From Xanthomarina arctica (lineage in GTDB: Bacteria; Bacteroidota; Bacteroidia; Flavobacteriales; Flavobacteriaceae), in the NCBI RefSeq assembly GCF_014638915.1, contig NZ_BMFQ01000004.1, forward strand, positions 1 through 64,000: a DNA stretch of 64,000 bases, written 5' to 3'. The translations under genes and the position numbers were made by a program. Positions 7,950 to 16,860 of the stretch are shown in pieces. The stretch's first letter is position 1. The number at the start of each line of letters is the position of its first letter. Under the pieces are notes generated by a model, which ran no database searches, had not been told where the DNA came from, and saw only the letters and a list, made by a program, of their open reading frames with translations.

Positions 7950-10223
7950 TTACTGTTTGATAATTTGTTTCACGATTTTTACCTCATTGGTTTTATATTC
8001 TAAAATATACATTCCACTTTGGAATTTACTAAGATTGATTTCGTTAAGAGTATTGATAATGGTTTGATTTAAAATTAAACGACCATTTATATCATATACA
8101 TTTATAGTAGCCTCGATGTTGGTAGGCCTTTTAATATATAAGAAACTGTTTGTTGGGTTAGGATATATTTGAAAGTCTTGCAATTCATTTTCATGTATTC
8201 CTAAAGTAACATCGACTACAATCGGAGCTCTAAAAATTTCGAAATCAGGAATATCTGTATCTGTTATTACACAATGATAACTTCCACTGTCTGCCATTGT
8301 AGCATTTGTAATAATATAAGGATTCGTATTTGCTCCTGGAATTAAGACATTGTCTTTATACCATTGTAATACCTGTGCACGTCTAGTGTTTCCATATCTT
8401 TCTATACTTTCACTAACAGTAAGATAAATGTCTTCACCTTCTAATAAAGATTGATTTTCTGGCAAATCTAAGGTCGTTTGTGGGGAATAATAATTAGAGT
8501 TACTCCAACCATATTGCAAGTTTAAATAATCGTTAAATTCATTTGCAAAATCAGACACATAGAAATGATTGTTACTTATGTTTACACTTAAAAGGTTTTG
8601 TAAGGAAGTGAAATCCGGTAAGACTCCATGAAAATTATTATTACTAATATAAAAAAATGTCATATTAGGGTAATTGGTGGCTACAAAATCTGGGACTTCA
8701 CCCGAAAGTTGATTGTCATTAAACCAAAACCCTCTTAAATTTGTAAGGTTGGCATATGATGCTGGAATTTCGCCAGTAAAATTATTATCACCAACATCTA
8801 AAATACGCAATTCAGTTAAATTACCAATTTCAGGAGGTAAGTTCCCACTGATATTATTTCCATAAAAAAGAGCTAATACTTCAAGTCCATAAAAATCTCC
8901 GATTTCAGGAGGTAAGGTACCGGTTAAATTATTACCGTTAAGATCAATTCCAGATACCTTGTTACCTGAAATTGTTATTCCATGCCAAGTAGAAATTGGT
9001 TCTGCTGTTAACCAATTGGTGTTATTATTCCAATTATCTCCATTGGTTGAATAATATATAGCCGCCAGAGCATTTAACTCTGCTTCGGAAATAGGACCAT
9101 TAATATTGATTGGGTTTCTATCGATTTCCAAGTCTGTAATAATTGGACTAGTGGCTTTACAAAAATAAATGTCCATATCTTCTTCTTGTAAGTTAACTAT
9201 ATTTAAAGTTGAAGAGTTTGCTCCTGCAATAGGTTCATCACTAGGGTCATAATAATTAGTTCGCTTCTTATACCATTGGTATTGTACGTTTGTTCCGTTA
9301 ACGGGAGTCATTGTTAACGTGTAATTATCACCTATAACTCCATCAAAACTATCTTCAGTATCAATTGGTTTTGGAAATTGATAATTAAAAGTAGAGATGG
9401 ATGTATTATTTGTATAATGAGTTTCTAAATCTTGAAAAGAATAGATATTGCTGCTTACATCTAATTGGATAATTGTTGGAATTATAGAAAAATCAGGAAT
9501 TATTCCGCTTAAATAATTAAATCCGAAATCAGCGTTTTCAAGAAATGCTAAAGCGGTTGATATAGATTCAGGGATGGTACCTGTTAAATTATTCCAACGT
9601 AAATTAATTTTGGATACGTGACCATCTTTTACAGTAACACCATGCCATGAAGAGATTGGCTCTGAGGTATTCCAGTTGTTATTGTTTGCCCAATTAGCAC
9701 CATCCGCATTATTATATAAATCAATTAAAGCGCTTCTTTCATTTGCAGATACTTCTTGTGGAATATCTATAATCACATCGGACCAAAAGGTGCCTCCACC
9801 AATTCTGGAAACTAAAGTATAATAATTAGTACCTGCGGTCACTGGCAAATCTATAATATTACCATAAGTACATGGAGATACCGCTGTTAATTGACTTTCG
9901 TCAGTCACGTTTAAATTAGGAGCAGAATAAAGAATTGATAAAGTTTCTCCGTTGTCATAACCCCATCCGTCTTCTACGGCTATAGATATGTTATAATTAG
10001 CTATGGCTGTAAATTTGTAATAGACTACTGGGGTGTCTAATAAGTCACATCCAGTTTGTCCTCCAGTACTTGGACTTGACAGGTCGAGTCTCACATCAGT
10101 TTCTACAAAAGGAGATTCAGTAACTAAAGTGGCATTTTGGATTAAATCATTTGGTGGGACCTGACCAAAGGATAATAGAGTTGTAAAAAAGGTAAAAATA
10201 AAAAGAAGTAGAAGATTTTTCAT
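7950..10223 (-). CDS. T9SS-secreted leucine-rich-repeat and Ig-like protein
   Basis: 757 residues. Residues 1-20 are a signal peptide ending in FGQ. Two plant-type LRR blocks (LxxNNLTGTxP repeats, about residues 165-260 and 385-560), each opened by a WHGVT(V/I) cap, alternate with two Ig-like domains (WYKKR... DIYFCKATS and WYKDN... GSYHCVITD). The last ~75 residues are a type A sorting domain (IYPNPTNSFLYI, YDINGRLI, SGMYILEY, KIVKQIIKQ) for export by T9SS. The combination is typical of surface-exposed adhesion proteins; the partner is unknown. Confidence 0.9.
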   Translation of the reverse strand: MKNLLLLFIFTFFTTLLSFGQVPPNDLIQNATLVTESPFVETDVRLDLSSPSTGGQTGCDLLDTPVVYYKFTAIANYNISIAVEDGWGYDNGETLSILYSAPNLNVTDESQLTAVSPCTYGNIIDLPVTAGTNYYTLVSRIGGGTFWSDVIIDIPQEVSANERSALIDLYNNADGANWANNNNWNTSEPISSWHGVTVKDGHVSKINLRWNNLTGTIPESISTALAFLENADFGFNYLSGIIPDFSIIPTIIQLDVSSNIYSFQDLETHYTNNTSISTFNYQFPKPIDTEDSFDGVIGDNYTLTMTPVNGTNVQYQWYKKRTNYYDPSDEPIAGANSSTLNIVNLQEEDMDIYFCKATSPIITDLEIDRNPININGPISEAELNALAAIYYSTNGDNWNNNTNWLTAEPISTWHGITISGNKVSGIDLNGNNLTGTLPPEIGDFYGLEVLALFYGNNISGNLPPEIGNLTELRILDVGDNNFTGEIPASYANLTNLRGFWFNDNQLSGEVPDFVATNYPNMTFFYISNNNFHGVLPDFTSLQNLLSVNISNNHFYVSDFANEFNDYLNLQYGWSNSNYYSPQTTLDLPENQSLLEGEDIYLTVSESIERYGNTRRAQVLQWYKDNVLIPGANTNPYIITNATMADSGSYHCVITDTDIPDFEIFRAPIVVDVTLGIHENELQDFQIYPNPTNSFLYIKRPTNIEATINVYDINGRLILNQTIINTLNEINLSKFQSGMYILEYKTNEVKIVKQIIKQ

Positions 10224-10562
10224 AATATTAAAGTATTGATTAATAGCACTATAAATCTACAGGTAAAATTAAAACTAGAAAATACTCAAATTGAGTAATT
10301 TCTTAAAAACTAATGTCTTTTTTATAATTTAAGCAAGGTGTCGTCTTTAGAACCCTTTCAGCCATAAGTTCTAAAACGAATAAATCCCCAAAATTTGGGG
10401 ATTTATTAATATGAAAAATATTTTTATTAATTTTTAATAAAGCGTTTTATAATTGTTTTTGTTATCTACATAATAAAACCAAAAAATATCTTCACAGACT
10501 TACTTAAAGCTTAGATGAAGAAGGTAGCAAAATTTAAAAAAAAATATTTGAAGCTTGATTTC
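10224..10562. other. Intergenic region with two inverted repeats
   Basis: No gene is seen in these 339 bases. Two dyads stand out: TTTAGAAC at 10346-10353 with its complement at 10368-10375, and a 12-bp-arm palindrome at 10381-10405 with a CCCC/GGGG core, conspicuous in this AT-rich DNA. Neither is followed by a clear T run on either strand, so an operator or RNA structure is as likely as a terminator. Both lie upstream of the LRR gene and downstream of the small membrane protein gene. Confidence 0.45.
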
Positions 10563-10766
10563 TTACTTAAAAAACCATTTTATAGAAGCAATAAACAGGA
10601 TAAAGGAAATAAACGCAACTAAAATCCAAACGCTTCCTTTGTAGTATTTTCTGTGAAGTTTTAAATCGCGTCTATAAGTAAAGAAAATGGCTATGATAAA
10701 TACAATCGCAAATAAAATTCCAAAAACCCATTGACCATTTGTAAACATATCCTTAATTTTAGGCAA
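10563..10766 (-). CDS. Small two-helix membrane protein of unknown function
   Basis: 67 residues: a short polar start, a membrane helix at about residues 13-30 (WVFGILFAIVFIIAIFF), a basic loop YRRDLKLHRKYYKGS and a second helix at about 47-64. The positive loop should be cytoplasmic, placing both ends outside. I recognise similar short proteins only as hypotheticals next to flavobacterial housekeeping genes. The length and clean two-helix pattern favour a real gene. Confidence 0.65.
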   Translation of the reverse strand: MPKIKDMFTNGQWVFGILFAIVFIIAIFFTYRRDLKLHRKYYKGSVWILVAFISFILFIASIKWFFK

Positions 10767-10825
10767 AAATAAGAAAACAAATAAGATTAGTTTTCTGTTT
10801 TTAAAGAAATGAAAAAATAATTTAT

Positions 10826-11212
10826 ATGAAAAATAAAATAGAAGCAGTTAAAGCCTTTCATACAGCATTTAAAATAGGACATAGAGAGACGCCAAAAGCC
10901 CATTTAGGTATAGAAAAAAACATGTTGCGCTATAAGTTAATGCGCGAAGAAAACGAAGAATATTTGGAAGCAGCCAACAATGATGATCTAATAGAAGTAG
11001 CCGATGCTCTGGGAGATATGCTATACATTCTATGTGGTACCATTATTGAGCATGGTATGCAACATAAAATTGAAGAGGTTTTTAATGAAATCCAACGTAG
11101 TAATATGAGTAAATTGGGAGAAAATGGAGAGCCTATTTACCGTGAAGATGGTAAAGTATTAAAAGGTCCAAATTATTTTAAACCAAATATTTCTGACATT
11201 CTTGAAAAATAG
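10826..11212 (+). CDS. MazG-like nucleoside triphosphate pyrophosphohydrolase
   Basis: 128 residues of the all-alpha NTP pyrophosphatase (MazG/HisE-type) superfamily. The metal-binding pattern is visible: EENEEYLEA at about residues 37-45 and DLIEVADALGDMLYI at about 54-68, giving the ExxE...ExxD set for Mg. The C-terminal GEPIYREDGKVLKGPNYFKP is typical of the subgroup annotated as phosphoribosyl-ATP diphosphohydrolase-like. It is not next to his genes, so a house-cleaning role on a noncanonical nucleotide is more likely than histidine synthesis. The substrate is unknown. Confidence 0.85.
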   Translation: MKNKIEAVKAFHTAFKIGHRETPKAHLGIEKNMLRYKLMREENEEYLEAANNDDLIEVADALGDMLYILCGTIIEHGMQHKIEEVFNEIQRSNMSKLGENGEPIYREDGKVLKGPNYFKPNISDILEK

Positions 11213-11303
11213 AAAATAGGGAATAGATAAATGAAAAAAGAGAGTTATTGAGTTAATAAGTTATTTGAGAATTCAACTTCAACTTCATTTTCGATTTCAT
11301 CAC

Positions 11304-12374
11304 CTATTTCACCTCACGTCTCCACCCATGTTTGTCATCAGATAAATTATGTTGAATATTTAGTAACTCCTTTTTAAACATTGTCGCATAGGCATTTTCC
11401 ATTTCAGGAAGTTCAAATACTTCATTTCCATGTTCGAAAGCTGAAATAGGGCTAATTACTGCTGCAGTTCCAGCACCAAAAATTTCCTTTAAGCTACCAT
11501 TTCTGGCGGCTTCTTTTATTTCACTTACAGGAACACGTCTAACTTCAACTGGAACATTATTATCTTCAGCCAACTGAATGATACTTTTTCTGGTAATACC
11601 ATCTAAAATTCGGTCGCTAATTGGAGCCGTAACTAAGGTGTCATTAATTCTAAAAAAGATATTCATGGTTCCAGCTTCTTCCAAAAACTCATGAGTACTG
11701 GCATCTGTCCAAATAATTTGCTGATACCCTTTTTCTTGAGCTAGTGAAGTTGGATAAAATTGAGCGGCATAATTTCCAGCAGCTTTGGCAAAACCAACAC
11801 CTCCATCAGCAGAACGACTATATTTTTCAGCAAACAAAACACGTACTTTTCCAGAATAATATGCTTTTGCCGGAGAACAAATAATCATAAATCGATACAT
11901 GTTTGCAGGCGATGCAGAAATAGCTGGTTCTGTTGCAATAACAAAAGGTCTTAGATATAACGAATTTCCAACTCCAGGTTTGATCCAATCTTTATCTAAT
12001 TTTAATAAGGCTTCTAATCCGTCTAAAAAGTAGTCTTTTGGAAATTCTGGCATGGCTAATCTAGCCGAAGATATATTAATACGTTTATGGTTTTCCTCTG
12101 GTCTAAATAACCAAACTTTTCCAGCATCATCCTTAAAAGCTTTCATGCCTTCAAATACAGCTTGTCCGTAATGAAAGACTCTAGCAGATGGCTCAAAAGT
12201 CATTGCCTGGTAAGGCATAATTTTTGGTTGTTGCCATTTTCCATCAATAAAATCGCAAACAAACATGTGGTCTGTAAAAGTTCTACCAAAAGTTAAGTTA
12301 TCAAAATCAACATTTTCAATTTTTGAAGTGTTGGATTTTACAATGTCTATATTAGAGTTTGAAGGATGTGTCAT
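11304..12374 (-). CDS. ilvE: Branched-chain amino acid aminotransferase
   Basis: 356 residues from the ATG at 12374; an in-frame TTG 7 codons upstream would overlap the -7 box and is unlikely. It is a fold type IV PLP enzyme: Lys197 in GFAKAAGNYAA is the Schiff-base lysine, EEAGTMNIFF lies on the cofactor face, and the GAGTAAVISP loop binds the phosphate. It interconverts leucine, isoleucine and valine with their 2-oxo acids using glutamate/2-oxoglutarate, in the cytoplasm. It is divergent from the DUF4920-CxxCH-mnmD operon. Confidence 0.95.
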   Translation of the reverse strand: MTHPSNSNIDIVKSNTSKIENVDFDNLTFGRTFTDHMFVCDFIDGKWQQPKIMPYQAMTFEPSARVFHYGQAVFEGMKAFKDDAGKVWLFRPEENHKRINISSARLAMPEFPKDYFLDGLEALLKLDKDWIKPGVGNSLYLRPFVIATEPAISASPANMYRFMIICSPAKAYYSGKVRVLFAEKYSRSADGGVGFAKAAGNYAAQFYPTSLAQEKGYQQIIWTDASTHEFLEEAGTMNIFFRINDTLVTAPISDRILDGITRKSIIQLAEDNNVPVEVRRVPVSEIKEAARNGSLKEIFGAGTAAVISPISAFEHGNEVFELPEMENAYATMFKKELLNIQHNLSDDKHGWRREVK

Positions 12375-12392
12375 TACATAAATTTTCTGGTG

Positions 12393-12400
12393 CAAATTTA
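12393..12400 (-). promoter_or_regulatory. -7 promoter box of ilvE
   Basis: On the minus strand TAAATTTG matches TAnnTTTG and lies 18 bases upstream of the ilvE ATG at 12374. Confidence 0.5.
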
Positions 12401-12447
12401 TAAAATTAAACTAGGATAAAAAACCAAAACTTTTTTTAAAAAATACG

Positions 12448-12455
12448 TATATTTG
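12448..12455 (+). promoter_or_regulatory. -7 promoter box of the DUF4920 operon
   Basis: TATATTTG matches TAnnTTTG, 32 bases before the start of the DUF4920 lipoprotein gene, in the divergent ilvE intergenic region. Confidence 0.5.
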
Positions 12456-12487
12456 GTGCTATTCAAATTCAAATTTATAAAATTATT

Positions 12488-13003
12488 ATGAAGCACATTT
12501 TAACCCTTTTAGCTCTATCTTTTGTATTCGTTTCCTGTAAAAATAACACAAGCGATACTCAGGTAAACACTGTTCAAACTGAAGAAGTTAAAGAAATAGC
12601 TTACGCCTCTTTTGGTGATAAAATAGAAGCTGATAACGCTATTGATGCTATATTAATGGCTGAGACTTATAAGAAAATGATAGTTGGAGATAGCCTTCAA
12701 ACTAAAATGATTGCTAAAGTTGATGAAGTTTGTCAGGCAAAAGGTTGCTGGATGAAACTTGATTTAGGAAACGACGAACAAGTGATGGTGAAGTTTAAAG
12801 ATTACGGATTTTTTATGCCAAAAAATATAGCAGGAAAAGATGTGATTTTAGATGGGAAAGCTTTCGTTAGTGAAATGACTGTTGAAGAACAACGTCATTA
12901 TGCTGAAGATGCTGGGAAATCTGAAAATGAAATTGCAGCCATAACAGAACCTAAACGCACCTATACTTTTGAAGCTAATGGTGTCCTTCTAATTGAAGAA
13001 TAA
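12488..13003 (+). CDS. DUF4920 family lipoprotein
   Basis: 171 residues with a lipoprotein signal (Cys17 after FVFVS). The domain (about residues 40-165) matches DUF4920: FGDKIEADNAI, a Cys pair in VCQAKGCWMKLDLG, VMVKFKDYGFFMPKNIAGKDV and EEQRHYAEDAGKSENEI. The fold resembles OB-like binding domains and the Cys pair is conserved, hinting at metal or redox chemistry, but no function is established. It is followed without a gap by another lipoprotein gene carrying a CxxCH motif; the two and mnmD form an operon. Confidence 0.9.
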   Translation: MKHILTLLALSFVFVSCKNNTSDTQVNTVQTEEVKEIAYASFGDKIEADNAIDAILMAETYKKMIVGDSLQTKMIAKVDEVCQAKGCWMKLDLGNDEQVMVKFKDYGFFMPKNIAGKDVILDGKAFVSEMTVEEQRHYAEDAGKSENEIAAITEPKRTYTFEANGVLLIEE

Positions 13004-13441
13004 ATGATAAAATTAGTATTGTTTATTTTTACTTTTACACTTTTTTTTAGTTGCAATAATTCTAAGGAAGAAATTGTTGTAGAAAAAAAGGAAGTGATTT
13101 ACGATATGTATCAGCCTTCTGAAATGGCAAATCTAATGAATGAGATGTACGCCCAAAATCTTCAAATAAAAGAAGATATTCTAGAAGGCAAGATACCTAC
13201 AGTATTTCCATTGGATTTTTTAAAAATCCATACCGCAGAACTTTCTGATTTTAAAAGTAGAAATGAAACCTTTCAAAGTTTTTCCAAACTATTTATAGAA
13301 AGTGAAAAGGAGATTTTTAATTCAAATTCTCAAATCCCTGTTAAAGAACGTTTTAATACTATGGTAAATCTGTGTATTTCTTGTCACCAAACAGAATGTA
13401 CAGGACCTATTACTAGAATTCAGAAACTCCTAATTAAATAA
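13004..13441 (+). CDS. Small lipoprotein with a C-terminal CxxCH motif
   Basis: 145 residues: lipoprotein signal (Cys17), a helical body and, near the C-terminus, CISCH at 124-128 followed by a further Cys (TECTGP). CxxCH is the covalent haem-attachment motif of c-type cytochromes, so a monohaem envelope protein is possible. A clear distal Met ligand cannot be assigned, and two-helix CxxCH proteins of this kind are usually called hypothetical. The ATG follows the previous gene's stop directly, implying translational coupling with the DUF4920 lipoprotein. Confidence 0.75.
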   Translation: MIKLVLFIFTFTLFFSCNNSKEEIVVEKKEVIYDMYQPSEMANLMNEMYAQNLQIKEDILEGKIPTVFPLDFLKIHTAELSDFKSRNETFQSFSKLFIESEKEIFNSNSQIPVKERFNTMVNLCISCHQTECTGPITRIQKLLIK

Positions 13442-13444
13442 GAC

Positions 13445-14140
13445 TTGGAACGTAAAATCATCACAACTGCAGATGGTTCTAAAACAATCCAACTTGTTGG
13501 TTTAGACGAGCAATATCATTCTCTTCATGGTGCATTGCAGGAAGCACGGCATGTTTTTATCAAGCATGGTCTTCAACATGTTTTACAATCTCAATTGAAG
13601 CAAAACGCACCAATTTCCATTTTAGAGATTGGTTTTGGAACTGGCTTAAATGCGATGGTCACCTTATTTGAGGTCAAGAACCAATCCATTAAAATAAATT
13701 ATGTTGGTGTTGAAGCTTATCCTGTATCAAAGGAAGAAGTTTTAGCCTTAGATTACCAAGGTCTATTTCCGGATTTAGATTCCGGAAATTTATACGAGAC
13801 AATCCACGCCATTAAATGGGAAGATATCCATGAAATAACTTCTCTTTTTACTCTACAAAAACAACAAAAATTCTTTCATGAGATTGTAGATTTAAATTTA
13901 TACAATCTTATATACTTCGATGCTTTTGGTGCTCGAATTCAACCAGAATTATGGACTGAAGAAATTTTTAAAATAATGTTCGATGCCTTAAAAGATCAAG
14001 GTGTTTTGGTAACCTATTCGGCAAAAGGAAGCGTACGTCGCGCCATGCAAGCAGTTGGTTTTATAGTAGAAAGACTGCCTGGTCCTCCTGGCAAACGTGA
14101 GATGCTTCGTGCGACGAAGTACCCAACAACTCCAAAATAA
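13445..14140 (+). CDS. mnmD: tRNA 5-(aminomethyl)-2-thiouridine methyltransferase MnmD
   Basis: 231 residues, a stand-alone version of the N-terminal half of enterobacterial MnmC. The SAM-binding motif I is ILEIGFGTGLNAM, and the family signatures YFDAFGARIQPELWT and LPGPPGKREMLRA are present. It methylates nm5(s2)U34 of tRNA to mnm5(s2)U34 in the cytoplasm; the oxidase half of MnmC is absent, as usual for MnmD. The start is TTG at 13445: no ATG lies upstream in frame, and the family's conserved start (RKIITTADGSKT) begins right there. It sits 3 bases after the previous gene. Confidence 0.92.
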   Translation: MERKIITTADGSKTIQLVGLDEQYHSLHGALQEARHVFIKHGLQHVLQSQLKQNAPISILEIGFGTGLNAMVTLFEVKNQSIKINYVGVEAYPVSKEEVLALDYQGLFPDLDSGNLYETIHAIKWEDIHEITSLFTLQKQQKFFHEIVDLNLYNLIYFDAFGARIQPELWTEEIFKIMFDALKDQGVLVTYSAKGSVRRAMQAVGFIVERLPGPPGKREMLRATKYPTTPK

Positions 14141-14178
14141 AACCATGTTTTGAGTTGAAAGTTAAGAAACCGGAAAAA

Positions 14179-14241
14179 GCATTTAACATTCGGCGGGTTT
14201 TACGAGCCAAATGCTTCAAAGAAAAGGCATTTAACATTCGG
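14179..14241. repeat. Short direct repeat in the mnmD 3' flank
   Basis: The 15-mer GCATTTAACATTCGG occurs at 14179-14193 and again at 14227-14241, 48 bases apart, in noncoding DNA. The sequence AGCATTT/AAATGCT around the first copy (14178-14214) also forms a dyad. Its role is unknown. Confidence 0.6.
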
Positions 14242-14363
14242 TAAGTTTCTAAGAGCTAAAATTCATTCATTCATAACCATAAACTTTCGTTAATTCTGTT
14301 AAACCTAAACTAAAGTGTCGTTTAAAAGTCATGCAATTCAGTATCTTTAAGTAAAAATTGACA

Positions 14364-15272
14364 ATGAAAGTTTTAATTGCTGGAGCTACGGGTTTAGTTG
14401 GTAGTGCTATTGTTGCTCAGTGTAAAAGAAATGCCATTTCTGTACATTATTTAACGACTTCAAAAGAAAAAATTGAAGATAAAGAGCATTATAAAGGGTT
14501 TTATTGGAATCCTGCTAAACAAGAAATTGATTCGACATGTTTCTATGGGGTAGATGCTATTATAAATTTAGCTGGAGCCCCTATTTCTAACAGATGGACA
14601 AAAAGCTACAAGCAGAAAATATTAGATAGTAGATTACAGAGTTTGCATTTATTAAAGCAGACTATTCAAAAAGAGAATATTAATATCAAGCAATTAATTT
14701 CGGCTAGTGCCATTGGTATTTATCCAAATTCCATTACAAATTATCATGAAGAGAATGCATCTACAATGTCTTCGGGGTTTTTAGGAGAAGTTGCTGTAAA
14801 ATGGGAAAAAGCTGCAGACGAGTTTTTGGAATTAGGCATTTTGGTAACCAAAATTAGAATTGGTTTGGTTTTAGATGCAGAGGAAGGTGCTTTGCCAAAA
14901 ATGGTCTCCCCTGTTAAATATGGGTTTGGTGCTGCTTTCGGAACCGGACTTCAATGGCAATCATGGATTCATATAGAAGACTTGGCCAGAATATTTGTTT
15001 ATACTTTAGAGGAAAATTTGGGAGGTGTTTTTAATGGTGTAGCTCCAAATCCGATAACAAATCAGGAGTTGACAAAAGCCATTGCAAGCACACTTGAAAA
15101 ACCTTTATGGCTACCAAATATCCCGAAAATAGCTATGAAACTGGCATTGGGAGACATGCACGTTTTGCTTTTTGAAAGTCAACGTGTCTGTTCCAAAAAA
15201 ATCGAAGAAGAAGGATTCGATTTTATGTATCCGAATCTTATGCCAGCTTTAGAAAATTTACTTGAAGCTTAA
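14364..15272 (+). CDS. TIGR01777 family SDR epimerase
   Basis: 302 residues from the ATG at 14364 (an in-frame TTG two codons earlier is less likely). Residues 1-230 form a Rossmann NAD(P)-binding domain with GATGLVGSAIV. NLAGAPISNRWTKSYKQKI and SASAIGIYP are typical of the TIGR01777 subgroup, and the C-terminal ~45 residues match DUF1731 (LPNIPKIAMKLALGDMHVLL, ending with SQRVCSKKIEEEGF). The family includes cell-division-associated YfcH/SulA-like proteins; the substrate is unknown. Confidence 0.92.
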   Translation: MKVLIAGATGLVGSAIVAQCKRNAISVHYLTTSKEKIEDKEHYKGFYWNPAKQEIDSTCFYGVDAIINLAGAPISNRWTKSYKQKILDSRLQSLHLLKQTIQKENINIKQLISASAIGIYPNSITNYHEENASTMSSGFLGEVAVKWEKAADEFLELGILVTKIRIGLVLDAEEGALPKMVSPVKYGFGAAFGTGLQWQSWIHIEDLARIFVYTLEENLGGVFNGVAPNPITNQELTKAIASTLEKPLWLPNIPKIAMKLALGDMHVLLFESQRVCSKKIEEEGFDFMYPNLMPALENLLEA

Positions 15273-15276
15273 AATA

Positions 15277-15314
15277 AAAAAAGCGATTTGAATATGTGTT
15301 CAAATCGCTTTTTT
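15277..15314 (+). terminator. Terminator of the TIGR01777 gene
   Basis: A 16-bp inverted repeat (15277-15292 with 15299-15314) with an A run on one side and a T run on the other lies directly after the stop codon. Confidence 0.9.
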
Positions 15315-15451
15315 AAATTTATATTTAATCATGTTATTTAACCAGCATAGCAAATTATAACGGTCTAAAAGACAACTCCGGCTATGAGTAATTTATAATT
15401 CATGGTTAATTATAAATCTTTGTAAAAGTAGCGTAATATCTTTTTTTACAT

Positions 15452-15479
15452 AAAAAAAGCCAACTAATTTTAGCTGGCT
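15452..15479 (-). terminator. Terminator of the YceI gene
   Basis: On the minus strand an 8-bp stem (15472-15479 with 15458-15465, one G-T pair) is followed by seven T, 29 bases after the YceI stop codon. Confidence 0.85.
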
Positions 15480-15507
15480 CTAATTATTGTAATGTTTAAA
15501 TAGTATT

Positions 15508-16167
15508 TTATGCTTTCTTATTAGCAACAACATTAATTTTTAATTCAATATCATCATTAATAAACTTATCTCCTAAGTTATCGAAAAACGATTTAGAACC
15601 ATATTGCACATTCCATTTAGAACGGTTAATAGTAAATGTCTCGCTAGTAATCGTTGCCGATTCTCCATCTTGACTGATTGTTACAGGAATGGTAATGTTA
15701 TTTTCAACATTTTTCAATTTAAGATTTCCAGATAACATAGTTTTTCCATCTACAGTTTCAACTTTAGTTACTTCAAAACCAGAAGTTGGATATTGTTCTA
15801 CGTCAAAAAAGTCAGGACTTTTTAAGTGTCCTAGTAATTTTGCATGATTTTTATCATCTACCGGAATATCAGAAACATTAATAGATGTCATGTCAATTAA
15901 AAACGTACCACTTTCTAAAGTCCCGTTGTTCATTGTAAGAACTCCACTATCAAGACCTATAGTACCATTATGAGATCCTGTCGGTTTGTGTCCTGTCCAC
16001 ATAATTGTAGAACCGCTTGTGTTTACCAAGTATTTTGTAGATACGTCTGTTTTTTCAACCGCTACCACAGCTTCTGTTGTAACAGCTTCTTTAGCCTTGT
16101 CCTTACAGCTTGTAAACGCTAAGGTCATTGTTGCTAATGCTAATATTGTAAAAAATCCTTTTTTCAT
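15508..16167 (-). CDS. YceI family lipoprotein
   Basis: 219 residues with lipoprotein signal (Cys21). The rest is a YceI lipocalin-like barrel: STIMWTGHKPTGSHNGTI, DMTSINVSD, HLKSPDFFDVEQYPTSGFE, and the C-terminal KWNVQYGS... DDIELKINV. YceI proteins bind isoprenoid-like lipids such as polyprenyl chains in the periplasm; the ligand here is not known. It is monocistronic, with its own terminator and a -7 box TATTTTTG at 16197-16204 on the minus strand. Confidence 0.92.
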   Translation of the reverse strand: MKKGFFTILALATMTLAFTSCKDKAKEAVTTEAVVAVEKTDVSTKYLVNTSGSTIMWTGHKPTGSHNGTIGLDSGVLTMNNGTLESGTFLIDMTSINVSDIPVDDKNHAKLLGHLKSPDFFDVEQYPTSGFEVTKVETVDGKTMLSGNLKLKNVENNITIPVTISQDGESATITSETFTINRSKWNVQYGSKSFFDNLGDKFINDDIELKINVVANKKA

Positions 16168-16258
16168 AATATAAAATTAGTTTTAGTGTTAAGCAACAAA
16201 AATAGACATTTGAAAATGAAAAGAAACTTAAAAAAGATTAAAATTTATTAGTGACATT

Positions 16259-16290
16259 TTGACATTTTAATAATAATGGCAGTACTTTTG
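16259..16290 (+). promoter_or_regulatory. Promoter of grpE-dnaJ
   Basis: A TTG (-33) at 16259-16261 and TACTTTTG (-7, TAnnTTTG) at 16283-16290, spaced by 21 bases, fit the Bacteroidota housekeeping promoter. It ends 41 bases before the grpE start. No CIRCE-type inverted repeat is seen. Confidence 0.6.
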
Positions 16291-16331
16291 CCATCCTATT
16301 TTTAGTATTTTAAAAAATTATTAGCACGACT

Positions 16332-16856
16332 ATGAGTAAGAAAGACAAAAACACAGATATTGAATCAGAACAGGTTGAGGAACAATTGCTTAACCTAGAG
16401 GAGCTAACAATAGAAGAACAACTTCAGGAAGAATTAAAACAAGAGAAAGATAAGTTTTTACGTTTGTTTGCTGAATTTGAAAATTATAAAAGACGTACGT
16501 CTAAAGAACGTATTGAATTATTTAAAACTGCTAACCAAGATCTTATGGTTGCTTTACTACCAGTTTTGGATGATTTTGATAGAGCTTATTTGGAGATTTC
16601 TAAAACTAAAGAGAAGGAGTTGTTAAAAGGTGTTGAGCTTATTAGTAACAAATTGAGAAACACTTTAAACGGAAAAGGTCTAGAAGTAGTTGAGTCAAAT
16701 CAAGGGGATGTCTTTAATGCAGATGTTCACGAAGCGATTACTCAAATTCCAGCGCCTACAGATGATTTGAAAGGAAAACTTATTGATGTAGTAGAAAAAG
16801 GATATAAACTAGGAGATAAGATAATTAGATTCCCAAAAGTAGTTATAGGACAATAG
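16332..16856 (+). CDS. grpE: Nucleotide exchange factor GrpE
   Basis: 174 residues. An acidic N-terminus is followed by a long coiled-coil helix (about residues 30-90, with [20 protein letters not shown] then [12 protein letters not shown]) and the C-terminal beta domain ([36 protein letters not shown]). GrpE dimers release ADP from DnaK. The gene precedes dnaJ by 4 bases, the common order in this phylum; dnaK is not in the window. Confidence 0.96.
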   Translation: MSKKDKNTDIESEQVEEQLLNLEELTIEEQLQEELKQEKDKFLRLFAEFENYKRRTSKERIELFKTANQDLMVALLPVLDDFDRAYLEISKTKEKELLKGVELISNKLRNTLNGKGLEVVESNQGDVFNADVHEAITQIPAPTDDLKGKLIDVVEKGYKLGDKIIRFPKVVIGQ

Positions 16857-16860
16857 AAAT

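Noticed and set aside
11760-11954. Plus-strand open frame inside ilvE
   Set aside because: It is antisense to the aminotransferase core, has no promoter and its translation looks like no protein family.
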